Assembly: GCA_030549495.1 (NCBI GenBank)
Contig: JAUIRK010001006.1
Coordinates: 827,501 to 891,500 of the forward strand
Direction of reading: 5' to 3'
Length of the DNA stretch: 64,000 bases
From: Nectonema munidae
Taxonomy: Eukaryota; Nematomorpha; Nectonematoida; Nectonematidae
The position numbers were made by a program, and so were the translations under genes. Position 1 is the first letter of the stretch. Every line of letters begins with the position of its first letter. The notes beneath the pieces are model-generated. The model saw nothing but the letters and a program-made list of their open reading frames with translations, did not search any database and was not told the DNA's origin. This document shows, one piece after another, positions 1 through 10,373 of this stretch.

Positions 1-1275
1 TCTAAAGTGTCTTCATTGGTAGGAGTTAAAATGACTTTGTCTGCAACGTTAATACCATCATCATTAAAAACAGAAGCAATAATGTTATCACTTTTAGTAA
101 ATACACATTGATTTGGTATCTCAATACAATCTTTGAAAGGATCGTTATAGTTAACAAGCAATTGTCCATTTCCCAGAGAAAGAAGAAATTCTGAAAAGAG
201 GTGGTCTTGTTGAGCTACCTTCATATTGGTGTGGAGATGAAAAACTTTAACTAAGGGCCATATATATAAACTTTTCAAGCATGTTTCAATGATTTGAGCG
301 GGGTTTCCTCTTTTTACAACTGGTAATGTTTGACGTAAATCTCCGCCAAGAAGAAGAATTTTTCCAGCAAATGGTATACTTGTGTTGCAGATATCTCTAA
401 GCATTTTATCAATGGCTTCAAGGGCGTATTTAGGAATCTTGCTAGCTTCGTCAAAAATTATAATATCTTGTTTACGGATAAATTCTGCATGTTTACTGTT
501 TGGTTTAATATTACATGTTGAATTATCTAAAACAGGAACAGGTAACTTAAAAACGGAATGAACAGTTCTGCCTTTTTCCAATAAAGTGGCAGCAATTCCT
601 GTCAAAGCACAAGTAAGAACATTCAAATTACGACCAATTATTTCTTTAATAATGTAGTTATATGTGAAATTCTTACCGGTGCCACCTGGACCATCAATAA
701 AGAAAACTTTAACTGAAGATTTATCATTTTTTTCTAATGAACCAATTACTGAATCAGGAACAGAAATCTGTTCCGGGTTAAGCATATTTCTTAAATTAGA
801 AGCTTCTTGTCTAGCTTGTTGGATATTGGGTGGATCTTCAATTAATGTTTCTTTCAATTCTGGAAGTCCAAAATCAATAAGTGTCTTACCAAATTGTTCG
901 AGAATACTTTGAATTTCTGCACGTGCAGATTGTTCAGCTTTGAAATCCGACTCATACTGGAGATAATCCTCTATCATATCGTAACGAAAGCTTTGCCACA
1001 AATGAGAAGGATTACTTGGCTCACCATGAATTAAAATAAAAGAAAATGAAGTTTTTATTTGTGAAGGAGATGCCGTTTCAACTAATTCTGTGATTGTGCG
1101 AACCCACAAACTGTCATCTACTAATAAATTACGTGCAATACATCCTTCCCTAAAAGTTGAATATAAAGTTCCATTATATGTTTTTAAATACTCATAAGAT
1201 GTGGCACCAGGTACGTGCAAAAGAAGAATGCGTAGAAAGTATCGCTCACCCTCTCCAATACTGGCGTTATACATC
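1..1275 (-). CDS. Helitron helicase (PIF1-like), partial at window edge
   Basis: An open frame without stops runs from MYNASIGEGERYFL at 1275 to the left edge. It encodes the SF1 PIF1-like 5'-3' helicase that unwinds the strand displaced during Helitron transposition. Visible motifs are Walker A GPGGTGKN (the usual Thr after Lys is Asn here), Walker B DEAS, the inter-motif segment ALEAIDKMLRDICN, and motif III GGDLRQTLPVV. The C-terminal motifs V/VI are outside the window. The Walker A change would probably impair ATP binding, so the copy may be inactive although open. Its relative at 19982-21517 has the normal Thr. Confidence 0.8.
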
Positions 1276-1282
1276 CTAATTA

Positions 1283-1876
1283 CTACTTTCTCAGCCCCAT
1301 CTGTCTAATTACCCATTTTTTTTTCGAACTTTTGAAGACATAATGATAAGGAATATCGGTGTATAAGTACTGCCTGGCGTTTTCATCATTTTGATTTAGG
1401 TAGAACCAAGCAATTAACATTGTATGATGGGCCCTAGAAAGGGCGGGATTTTCTTCACCTTCTCTAAAATAAATTGTTTGCTGATTAGGAAGATGTAATG
1501 GGAGTCTAATAATATTATGGCTTTGTGTATGCATCGGGAATGTAAATAAACGCCAGGATGCTTCAGGGGCACAAACATATCTGGCATCTAAATATGTTTT
1601 AATTTCATCATGATCAATGCGTTCATTAATTTCAACATGAGCTGTGTCTTGGCCTTTGTAGACATATTTGTAAAGGTATTTAACACTTTTGATACTAACG
1701 CAGGCCTCTAAATTTATATGCGCGCTGTATTTTTTACATAGAAAAGGGTTATAAGGGACAACCCATCTGTTATCTAATTCAACATTTCTGATAGTGACTG
1801 TGCGGCCGTTGTCAGGTCTAAAATATAAAGGATAGCCATTATTATTAAGGCTCATTAAATTGTTTAAGATAGTCAA
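1283..1876 (-). pseudogene. Helitron Rep domain C-terminal part
   Basis: A 197-codon open stretch covers the end of the Helitron replication-initiator (Rep) domain. It contains SVKYLYKYVYKG near residues 62-73, matching Rep motif 3 whose paired tyrosines nick and join DNA in rolling-circle transposition. It is followed by the conserved linker with MHTQSHNIIRLPLHLPNQQ. The HUH metal-binding motif that should lie upstream is absent because the reading frame is joined directly to the element's 5' end. The frame closes just before the helicase part and continues in another frame from about 1275, a shift of one base relative to the copy at 19.7 kb. This half would not encode an active nuclease. 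Confidence 0.8.
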
Positions 1877-1900
1877 GACGCTAGACTATTATAATATAGA

Positions 1901-3260
1901 TTATGTTGAGTGTTGCCTTATATTGTCGATGCTGTAATGTTCTGTGTAAAGCAACAGATAGCACTGAGAAGTGACAGAGATGACAGAGTAGAATTTAGTG
2001 AAACTCTATCTAGCAATGTAGGAAATTTCGTCGCACTCCTACGGTTGATGGCAAAAACGTGTTCAGAACTGAATGACCACCTGGTATTCGGTCCTGCCAA
2101 CTCTCGATACACGAGTAAGACAATTCAGAACGATGTTATACATGTTGCTGCTGATATCATCCGAGACAACTTTAGAGAATGTATCAGAAAATGTCCTCAC
2201 TTTTCTATAATAGCCGATGAAACTACCTCGATTGGACGTGAAATTTTATCAGTGTGCCTCAGGATACTTGACTTTGTTGATGATGCTTCAAAGCCAAGAA
2301 AGCGGGAAGTGTTGTTAGATTTAGTTGATCTTGAAAGGACAACCGGTGTGGAAATAGTTTTAGCTATCAAAGAATCCCTAAAAAAAATCGGATCGACCTT
2401 AGTCACTGCCGTGGCAAGGCTTATGACACTACAGCTTCGATGAGTTCTGAGAGAGTTGGCATTCAAGTTGAAATTTTAAAGCTTGCCTCTGACGCCCAAT
2501 TCCAAGGATGTTGCCTCCATTCCTTAAATCTTGTTATTTGTCATGCATGCAAAATATCATGAATACACAATATAATGGACACATGCCGTGAGCTTTACAG
2601 CTTCTTCGACAATTCACCCAAGCGCAACGCTTTTTTAAGAACATTATTGATTCACTGGCACCAGATATGAGAAAAACAAAGCTAGAGAACCTGTGTAAAA
2701 CCCGTTGGGTCGAACGGCACACGACATTTGAAACTATTTTTCAACTATATGAATACATAATTGCTACTTTGAATGAAATCTGTCAGCCGACGAAAGATGA
2801 GAGATTCTATCCAAACAACGATGATTGAAACTGGGATTCCTCCACTAGAACAAGGGCTAATGGTCTTCGCCATACGCTCGTGTACTTCGGACACATCGTA
2901 AGCTTTGTCATTGCCAAGAAGATGTTGGAACTACTGCGTCCAGTCGTGACTGCATTACAAGGTTCCCATATGGAGGTAACAGGTTATGTCAACATATCAA
3001 GACATACGATTAGAAGTAGACGTCTAGTTTGATCGTGTATATCGTAAAGTGCTAGAACTAAGTAGTCTTGTTGGCTCACGTGAACAGAGACCAAGGATCT
3101 GTAAGAAACAAACGATGAGAGATAACCATTCATCAGATACAGTTTTCGACTACTGGAAGAGAACTTTGGTTATTCCATTCCTTGATACCTGCAGTGAACT
3201 GAGATGTTTCAGTGATGACCCCAATAAAAAGGCGCATATTTCATGCACCAGCTTGTAATG
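1901..3260 (+). pseudogene. hAT transposase remnant (DUF4371 / ZMYM1-like)
   Basis: A 177-codon open stretch (1910-2443) and broken continuations up to about 3258 read as a hAT-superfamily transposase of the DUF4371 type. The catalytic-domain hallmark SIIADETTSIG is seen, followed by LSVCLRILDFVDD. Further on in shifted frames are a CLHSLNLVI block, ELYSFFDNSPKRN, and LCKTRWVERH, in the order of the family. The last part reads YWKRTLVIPFLD before the dimerisation domain, which is missing. N-terminal zinc finger and terminal inverted repeats were not found. Several frame breaks make it a dead copy. It lies directly next to the Helitron 5' end at 1900. Confidence 0.75.
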
Positions 3261-3536
3261 AAAGCAAATACTGAATTTACGGGAGTTGACCTAATTTTAG
3301 TTCATTTTAAGAAAACGTGCCAAGTATTAATAAAAAATTCCAAATTTTTAAATCTTTAAAAAGTTCTTTTCATATGACTTATAAGCATTAAAATCTTATT
3401 AGGTCATCTTCTTTTAGTGGAATTCATAAATAGTCTAAATGTTAATATGAATACAACCTAGAAATAAGAGACAGATAAAAAGAACGTGATTGGTGAGAAG
3501 TGTAAATGAAGGATGAAAACACATTTTGACGAAATC

Positions 3537-3842
3537 TCTAAGCTGGAAGCATTTTGATTGGTTGAAATTATTTATATATATGTTTTGTGTGTATTTTTAT
3601 ATGGTGTGATGAGTTCATCTATTATGTGTGTGTTTGTCTCTGGAAGCATTTTGATTCGTTGAAATTATTTATATGGTGTATAGAACAAAAATACACAGAA
3701 AAGATACAACTATGCTAAAAACAAATAACTCACCACCACACCATATAACACCATTAGCAACTCATCAGACCATATAAAAAATACACACTACCATTGATCC
3801 TATGTTTCGAGAGCAGCGAGAAAGCACCATGGGACCGGCTAG
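3537..3842 (+). mobile_element. Non-autonomous Helitron, 5'-truncated
   Basis: Starts TCTAAGCTGGAAGC without the usual TATATTATAATAAG, carries two subrepeats of the GCATTTTGATTGGTTGAAATT type, then the inverted half with ACCACACCATATAACACC, and ends GGGACCGGCTAG followed by T, the diagnostic CTAG|T Helitron 3' end. It lies just 5' of the chondroitin-synthase exon. Confidence 0.75.
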
Positions 3843-3914
3843 TTATATAGATCTGCCTATTTGATATTTATAGTTGAACACTATTTAGAAATGATATGAA
3901 GAAATTACACTTAG

Positions 3915-4341
3915 GCAAAAAAGAGATGAAGAAGAGAAGGGTTGTCAACTTTATCGTTTCCGTTTTTGAAAGGAACTTGGCTTTCCAAAGATTCCTCACA
4001 AACTTCCTGCACATCCACAACCAAACAAGCTTTTCAAAAGACACAGCAATCACGTTAACAGTAGTGGCCTTTGCGAAAGGCAGCGAGTACGCTAGCAATG
4101 CGCGAGCCTTCGCCACCGCTAGGAAAGCGCGCAATGACGTCACAATGCTCTGGGTTACTTTGGATGCTCCCTTCTGCAGGGGCTGGGCGCTCTCTGCTGC
4201 CGCTTCCCTCCCACATTTCTCCGCCACGTCACTGCTCGTGTTCATGGACGTAGATGTGCTCTTCACACCTCTCTCACTCCAACACATCCTTCTCTTTAGC
4301 GTGATTGGTGAAACTGCTTATTTCCCAATCATATTTTCTAG
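3915..4341 (+). CDS. Chondroitin synthase/GalNAc-transferase family, penultimate exon
   Basis: This exon encodes the N-terminal half of the C-terminal glycosyltransferase (CHGN) domain of Golgi chondroitin-polymerising enzymes, which add GalNAc/GlcA to chondroitin chains. Seen in order: RRVVNFIVSVFERN (family: NFI-PLSGR), RFLTNF, ITLTVVAFAKG, the RGWAL block, and LLVFMDVDVLFTP with the DVD metal-binding motif that holds UDP-sugar, then AYFPIIFS. A donor AG|GTATGA follows at 4342, and the split Arg codon is completed exactly by the acceptor at 12348. The acceptor at 3914 (acttag) is a choice, as the frame is open further upstream. Earlier exons should lie upstream, but only transposons are visible there in this window. 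The exon is much richer in GC than its surroundings. CHSY, CHPF or CSGALNACT cannot be separated with certainty. Confidence 0.8.
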
Positions 4342-4984
4342 GTATGATGGACCAATGGGGCATTTATTTTTACGTGGAAATCCTATTTTTCACTTTATAG
4401 AAAAGATTTAGACTTATTGAAATCATAATAAATGAAAGCTTAATTAAAAATTTGTGGAACCTTAGACATTGGACAAATTTCGCTCTTGTTGAGTGAAATC
4501 AGGCTCTCTCCATATAACCTCATTTTTGTAAAATTAAAATAATATTGAAAGTTTAAACAAATATTATTTTCTCTAGGAAATTTATAAAGTGTAAAACCTA
4601 AGAAAATTAGCGCGAGCTGCTTTAAACTTACACTTAACTTTAAAGATTCATCTGAAAAATGACTGTTTTAATAAAACATATTCTGTCTATTTTGATCAAA
4701 AAAGATATTTTTTATTTTTTTAATTTTATTCTAGCATATGAAATTAGCTAGTTGAACGTTTACGTTTTTTTCAAATTACATTATAGTATATTCCGCTACA
4801 AAATAAAAATATGGAATGCGGCCTTTATTACTTGATGTGTGCCCACACCTGGCATGCATGCTTGCTTGCATCACTCGCCTTCTCTCCTATTTTCCCTTTA
4901 CGACGTGAATAAGTCTTTAGAAGATAAAATATTGCAAGATCAAAATTATAATCATATAAATTTTAATTCTATTGCAAGTGCCTT

Positions 4985-5360
4985 ACAATTATTTCTCTTT
5001 TTTCATGGCTAGCTAACTTACCAATTGTCTACTAATAAAATTATTTCTCTTTTTTAATGGCTGCTAGCTAACTTACCAATTGTCTACTAATAAAATTATT
5101 TCTCTTTTTTCATGGCTGCTAGCTAACTTACCAATTGTCTGCTAATAAAATTATTTCTCTTTTTTAATTGCTGCTAGCTAACTTACCAATTGTCTGCTAA
5201 TAAAATTATTTCTATTTTTTTCATGGCTGCTAGCTAACTTACCAATTGTCTACTAATACAATTATTTCTCTTTTTTCATGGCTAGTAACTTACCAATTGT
5301 CTACTAATACAATTATTTCTCTTTTTTCATGGCTAGCATCTTACCAATTGTCTACTAACT
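4985..5360. repeat. Minisatellite, about 55-bp unit, 6-7 copies
   Basis: A unit beginning aattatttctctttttt, with an internal GCTAGCTAACTTACCAATTG and ending TCTACTAATAAA, is repeated head to tail with small differences (one extra GCT in some units, C/T changes). It lies within the chondroitin-synthase intron and has no coding content. Confidence 0.85.
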
Positions 5361-6157
5361 AGTAGCCTTCAATTTTCTAATTTTCAGATGTAAAGCGTAA
5401 ATTAATGAATTTTTTTCCATCGATTTAAATAAGATCACCAATTCTTAAAATACCACACCAGGGTGTATAGTAAATAAGGATTCAAAAAATCAATAACAAA
5501 TTGTTTATTCCTTACAAAAATTATTCTTAATATAAAAAATACATTATTTTAAAAGAGACATTTATATACTAAAAAAGAATAATTAAACATATATAGAACT
5601 AGATTTTTACAAGCTTATTTTTTGGAACTGTAAAATTAGTGGATGAAAAAGTGGCATTCTTCTAATATCAATTGGGATTCTTATTAACTAAACACGAAAA
5701 GTCGCTGAAAATCTAGACATCTCGAAGAGAGAGCATAGAAGAAGCGAAAAAAAAGGACCAACTTTCCTATTTTTTGAATAAAAATGAACGAATAAATGTT
5801 TAGAGAGAAACTAATAGTAAAGTTTACTAATTTAATAGTTGGTTTTTTGAAAGTAAACATTTGTAACAAAATTAGCAAATTGCCTTGCTAACAAGGTACT
5901 AAAATGTGTAGTATGAAATAAAGCATCTTCTTTATTATCCTTATTTTTAATCATTAAAACAATTATCAATATCATTTGTATTAACTATTTTTGTATCATC
6001 TTTAAGCTATACAATAAAATAGAAATTTCATTTTTAAATTTGTAAAATAGGATTGTTCAAAAATTTGTCAATAACACCATCAACGTTTAAAACGCCACAT
6101 TCTTTTCGAAAATACCATTAGCATTTCGTATTTAAACCTGGCTTAAATATATATATA

Positions 6158-6696
6158 CTAGCCGGTCCCGTGGTCGTTTCTCGCTTCGCTCGAAACAGTG
6201 TTTCTCGCTGCGCTCGAAACATAGGATTCTGGGTAGTGTGTATATTGAGTTGCTAATTCAAATTCGCTTCGCTCAAAAAGACCACGGGACCGGCTAGTTT
6301 TTTTGTTTAGACTACGCTCGTAACATAGGATTCTGGGTAATGTGTATTTTGAGTTGCTAATAGTGTTATATGGTATGGTGGTCAGTTTTTAGAATATTTG
6401 TACCTTTTCTATGTATTTTTCTATTACACCATATAAAAATACATACAAAAGATATTTCAACCAATCAGAATGCTTCAAGCGACACTCACACTACAGATAT
6501 ATGAACTCATCACACATATAAAAATACACATAAAACATATAAAAATTTAAACCAATCAGAATACTTCAAACAAATACACACATATAAACTCATCACACCA
6601 TATAAAAATACACATAAAACACATATATAAATAAATTCAACCAATGAGAATGCTTCCAGCGACAGACACACACACACTTGCTTATTATAATATAGA
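6158..6696 (-). mobile_element. Non-autonomous Helitron, 3' end carrying the inverted mini-element
   Basis: Reading the - strand, it begins at 6696 with TCTATATTATAATAAGC, has the microsatellite-like GTGTGTGTCTGTC start and three CCAAT-bearing subrepeats, then the inverted half, and ends with the approximately 130-bp unit 6158-6293 that has GGTCCCGTGGTC at one end and GACCACGGGACC at the other. Terminal CTAG is at 6158-6161. The next copy begins immediately at 6697. Confidence 0.8.
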
Positions 6697-7105
6697 CTAG
6701 CCGGTCCCGTGGTCGTTTCTCGCTTCGCTCGAAATATAGGATTCTTGGTAGTGTGTATTTTGAGTTGCTAATAGTATTATATGGTATGGTGGTCAGTTTT
6801 TAGAATATTTGTATCTTTTCTGTGTATTTTTCTATTACACCATATAAAAATACATACAAAAGATATTTCGACCAATCAGAATGCTTCAAGCGACACTCAC
6901 ACTACAGATATATGAACTCATCACACATATAAAAATAGACACAAAACATATAAATAATTTCAACCAATCAGAATGCTTCAAGCGACAAACAGACATAGAA
7001 ACTCATCGGACCATATAAAAACACACATAAAACACATATATACATAAATTCAACCAATCAGAATGCTTCCAGCGACACACAGACAGACAGACAGACGCTA
7101 GCTTA
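6697..7105 (-). mobile_element. Non-autonomous Helitron in alternating array
   Basis: 3' terminus CTAG at 6697-6700 touches the 5' end of the previous copy, so the two are head to tail. Its own 5' end (gctagcttat at 7099-7105) is fused to the 5' end of the oppositely oriented next copy, having lost about ten terminal bases. Confidence 0.8.
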
Positions 7106-7498
7106 TCTATATTATAATAAGCTAGCGTCTGTGTGTGTGTCTGTCTGTCTGTCGCTGGAAGCATTCTGATTGGTTGAAATTATTTATATATGTTTTGTGT
7201 GTATTTTTATATGGTGTGATGAGTTTGTATGTGGTTTGTCGCTTGAAGCATTTTGATTGGTTGAAATTATTTATATGTGTTGTGTGTATTTTTATATGTG
7301 TGATGAGTTCATATATCTGTAGTCTGAGTGTCGCTTGAAGCATTCTGATTGGTTGAAATATCTTTTTTTTTATATGGTGTAATAGAAAAATACACAGAAA
7401 AGATATAATTATTCTAAAAACTGACCACCACACCATATAACACTATTAGCAACTCAAAATACACATTACCCAGAATCCTATACCACGGGACCGGCTAG
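7106..7498 (+). mobile_element. Non-autonomous Helitron, left arm of a palindrome
   Basis: 5' TCTATATTATAATAAGCTAG at 7106, three subrepeats, inverted half, CTAG at 7495-7498. The 3' end is shortened: the hairpin region between CCTA and CCACGGGACCGG is missing. With the next element it forms a near-perfect inverted repeat centred near 7504. No protein is intended; apparent open frames on both strands are side effects of the repeat. Confidence 0.85.
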
Positions 7499-7903
7499 TT
7501 TTTTATTATTTAGGCTACGCTCGAAACATAGGATTCTGGGTAATGTGTATTTTGAGTTGCTAATAGTGTTATATGGTGTGGTGGTCAGTTTTTAGAATAA
7601 TTGTATCTTTTCTGTGTATTTTTCTATTACACCATATAAAAAAAAAGATATTTCAACCAATCAGAATGCTTCAAGCGACACTCAGACTACAGATATATGA
7701 ACTCATCACACATATAAAAATACACACAACACATATAAATAATTTCAACCAATCAAAATGCTTCAAGCGACAAACCACATACAAACTCATCACACCATAT
7801 AAAAATACACACAAAACATATATAAATAATTTCAACCAATCAGAATGTTTCCAGCGACAGACAGACAGACACACACACAGACGCTAGCTTATTATAATAT
7901 AGA
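7495..7903 (-). mobile_element. Non-autonomous Helitron, right arm of a palindrome
   Basis: Shares the CTAG at 7495-7498 with the previous copy. Its 3' portion is the variant with GTTTCGAGCGTAGCCTAAA and a T-rich run before CTAG. The 5' end TCTATATTATAATAAGC is at 7903. Apart from the central 48 bases it is almost identical to 7106-7481 in inverse orientation. Confidence 0.85.
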
Positions 7904-7912
7904 TAAGCTAGC

Positions 7913-7946
<34 letters not shown>

Positions 7947-8328
7947 GTGTCGCTGGAAGCATTCTGATTGGTTGAATTTATGTATATATGTGTTTTATGT
8001 GTATTTTTATATGGTGTGATGAGTTTGTATATGTGTTTGTCTATCAAAGCATTCTGATTGGTTGAAATTATTTATATTTTTTATGGGTATTTTTATATGT
8101 GTGATGAGTCCATATATCTGTAGTGTGAGTGTCGCTTGAAGCATTCTGATTGGTTGAAATATCTTTTGTGTCTATTTTTATATGGTGTAATAGAAAAATA
8201 CACAGAAAAGATACAATTATTCTAAAAACTGACCACCATACCATATAACACTATTAGCAACTCAAATTACACATTACTCAGAATCCTATGTTTCGAGCGA
8301 AGCGAGAAACGACCATGGGACCGGCTAG
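7904..8328 (+). mobile_element. Non-autonomous Helitron, 5' tip missing
   Basis: Begins TAAGCTAGCGTCTG directly after the 5' tip of the previous inverted copy, with a long GTCT run (7914-7946), three subrepeats and the canonical 3' end with TTTCGAGCGAAGCGAGAAA and CTAG at 8325-8328. Confidence 0.8.
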
Positions 8329-8793
8329 TATATAAATAATTTCAACCAATCAGGATGCTTCCAGCGACAGACACACACTTGCTTATTATAATATAGAAGA
8401 TAGATAGCCGGTCCCGTTGTCGTTTCTCGCTTCGCTGGAAACATAGGATTCTTGCTAGTGTGTATTTTGAGTTGCTAATAGTGTTGTATGGTGTGGAGGT
8501 GAGTTTATTGTCCCGTGGTCGTATATGGTGATATATGGTTTAGTGGTGAGTTATTTGTTTTTAAATACACACAAAACATATAAATAATTTCAACCAATCA
8601 GAATTCTTCGAGAGGCAAACATACAAACTCATTACACAATATAAAAATACACACAAAACATATAATAATTTCAACCAAACAGAATGCTTCAAACACATAC
8701 ATACACAAAACATATATAAATAATTTCAACCAATCAGAATGCTTCCAGCGACAGACAGACAGACAGACACACACTTGCTTATTATTATATAGA
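8329..8793 (-). mobile_element. Two degenerate Helitron pieces
   Basis: 8329-8397 is only the 5' third of an inverted copy, ending TTGCTTATTATAATATAGA. 8405-8793 is a second inverted copy with a mutated 3' tip (ATAG in place of CTAG) and an internal rearrangement near 8508-8540, where another piece of the GTCCCGTGGTCG terminus is inserted. Confidence 0.65.
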
Positions 8794-9066
8794 TATGTTT
8801 TGTGTGTATTTTTATATGGTGTGATGAGTTTTTATATCTGTATGAGTAGTGTCGCTTGAAGCATTCTGATTGGTTGAAATTATTTATATGTTTTGTGTGT
8901 ATTTTTATAGGGTGTGATGAGCAAAAATACACAGAAAAGATACAACTATGCTAAAAACAAATAACTCACATATAACACCATTAGCAACTTATCAGACAAT
9001 ATAAAAAATACACCCTACCAATGATCCTATGTTTCGAGCGCGAGAAAAGACCACGGGACAGGCTAG
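8794..9066 (+). mobile_element. Non-autonomous Helitron, 5'-truncated
   Basis: Begins in the first subrepeat (ATGTTTTGTGTGTATTTTT) and ends CACGGGACAGGCTAG at 9066, one base different from the usual terminus. This is the last copy of the first array. Confidence 0.7.
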
Positions 9067-9928
9067 TTATTATATAGATGAATTACCAATGATTAATTTG
9101 TTAGAAACATGCCTGCCTACTCTCACTATTTGATCACGAGTTTATTGTTTTCACACTTCTTGCAGCAAAGAGAAAATAGGTAGGGAAACTTTTTCGGCTA
9201 GAAACTTGGACAGCGATCTCAAACACCACTGAGATTTTCTTTAAGATTGTGAATTTTCATTCATTTTAAAATATAAAATGTCAATAAAAACTAATCAGGA
9301 GTAAAATAAAAACAGTAAAAAAAAGGGAACTCCTTTTTTAATATTTAGAAAGGGAAACGCATATCAGATCACTTCATTATACCACTGGTTCCGCAATTCG
9401 ACGAGAGGCTTAAGAAAGAGAAAATGAAACCAAATTTACTTATTGATTCATAGAAATTAATTTGAGAAATGTAACTTCCAAACACAATTTTTCAGTGATA
9501 TTTAGTACTTCCACTAAGATTATGATAATAACATAAGAACGCTTTAAATAAGGCCTCACAATGAAATATCATAAAAAGATACAGACCCGTATTTTCTAAC
9601 TTTTATCCTGATTTATAATTGCTATATCTTGGCATATATTTCAAAAATGAGGTGTTATTGGATAGAACCTCTAAACTTTAAGAGAATGTGAAATCACAGT
9701 TTCACTTAAGGATTTCGTGTAATCCTCTGCCCCCTTTAGACATTATTCCTCATTGGCATATCAGCTTTAAAAAGAGCTTTTATAAAAGAGGAGCTTTCTA
9801 ATCATTTATTGCTTCTTTATGAACAAAAAAGTGGATAATTGTAGTCATTGTAATGATCTATAAAATTAACCATCTGATTTATAAAATGAGTTATATAGTT
9901 AGTTCAACTATAATGCCAATAATAATTA

Positions 9929-10368
9929 TCTATATTATAATAAGCTAGCGTGTGTGTGTCTGTCTGTGTGTCGCTGGAAGCATTTTGATTGGTTGAAATT
10001 ATTTATATATGTGTTTTGTGTGTATTTTTATATGTGTGATGAGTTCATATATCTGTAGTGTGAAGGTCGCTTGAAGCATTCTGATTGGTTGAAATATCTT
10101 TTGTATGTATTTTTATATAGTGTAATAGAAAAATACACAGAAAAGATACAATTATTCTAAAAACTGACCACCACACCATATAACACTATTAGCAACTCAA
10201 AATACACATTACCCAGAATCCTATGTTTCGAGCGTAGCCTAAACAATAAAAACTAGCCGGTCCCGTGGTCGTTTTGAGCGAAGCGAATTTGAATTAGCAA
10301 CTCAATATACACACTACCCAGAATCCTATGTTTCGAGCGAAGCGAGAAACGACCACGGGACCGGCTAG
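9929..10368 (+). mobile_element. Full-length non-autonomous Helitron with mini-element
   Basis: Starts TCTATATTATAATAAGC at 9929 after an A, has three subrepeats and the inverted half, reaches GTTTCGAGCGTAGCCTAAAC and CTAG at 10253-10256, and continues into the mini-element 10253-10368 that ends at CTAG|T. First of four head-to-tail copies. Confidence 0.85.
10253..10368. repeat. Mini-element made of two inverted Helitron 3' termini
   Basis: About 116 bp, from CTAGCCGGTCCCGTGGTCG to its exact reverse complement CGACCACGGGACCGGCTAG, with GAGCGAAGCGAATTTGAATT and a copy of the last 70 bases of the Helitron between them. The same unit is seen at 6158-6293, 10773-10888, 11807-11919, 13625-13740, 14934-15049 and 15448-15563. 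Confidence 0.8.
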
Positions 10369-10373
10369 TTCTA

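Larger units (their letters stand above)
1..1900 (-). mobile_element. Helitron, 5'-terminus to helicase, runs off the left edge
   Basis: On the - strand this copy starts at 1900 with TCTATATTATAAT, the same 5' terminus as the short Helitrons of this window, and the flanking base is A, as expected for A|T insertion. About 40 bases later it enters the middle of the Rep domain, so the N-terminal Rep part with the HUH motif is missing. The coding part reads to the window edge; the 3' terminus lies outside. Family assignment is firm from the Rep and helicase motifs. Compared with the second copy near 20 kb it is closely related but keeps the stretch between helicase motifs II and III that the other lost. 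Confidence 0.85.

Noticed and set aside
664-912. Open + strand frame, and its counterpart at 20071-20319 on the - strand
   Set aside because: Both are antisense to the Helitron helicase Walker A region, which explains why they look alike.
4071-4253. 60-codon + strand frame overlapping the chondroitin-synthase exon
   Set aside because: Out of frame with the conserved DVD-containing reading and caused by the exon's high GC content.
4985-5360. Regular repeats resembling a CRISPR array
   Set aside because: The unit is a continuous tandem repeat with no unique spacers, in an intron of a eukaryotic gene.
7122-7887. Pairs of 104- and 67-codon open frames with identical translations on opposite strands
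   Set aside because: They are products of the inverted Helitron arms; the translation is of microsatellite and subrepeat DNA and resembles no protein.
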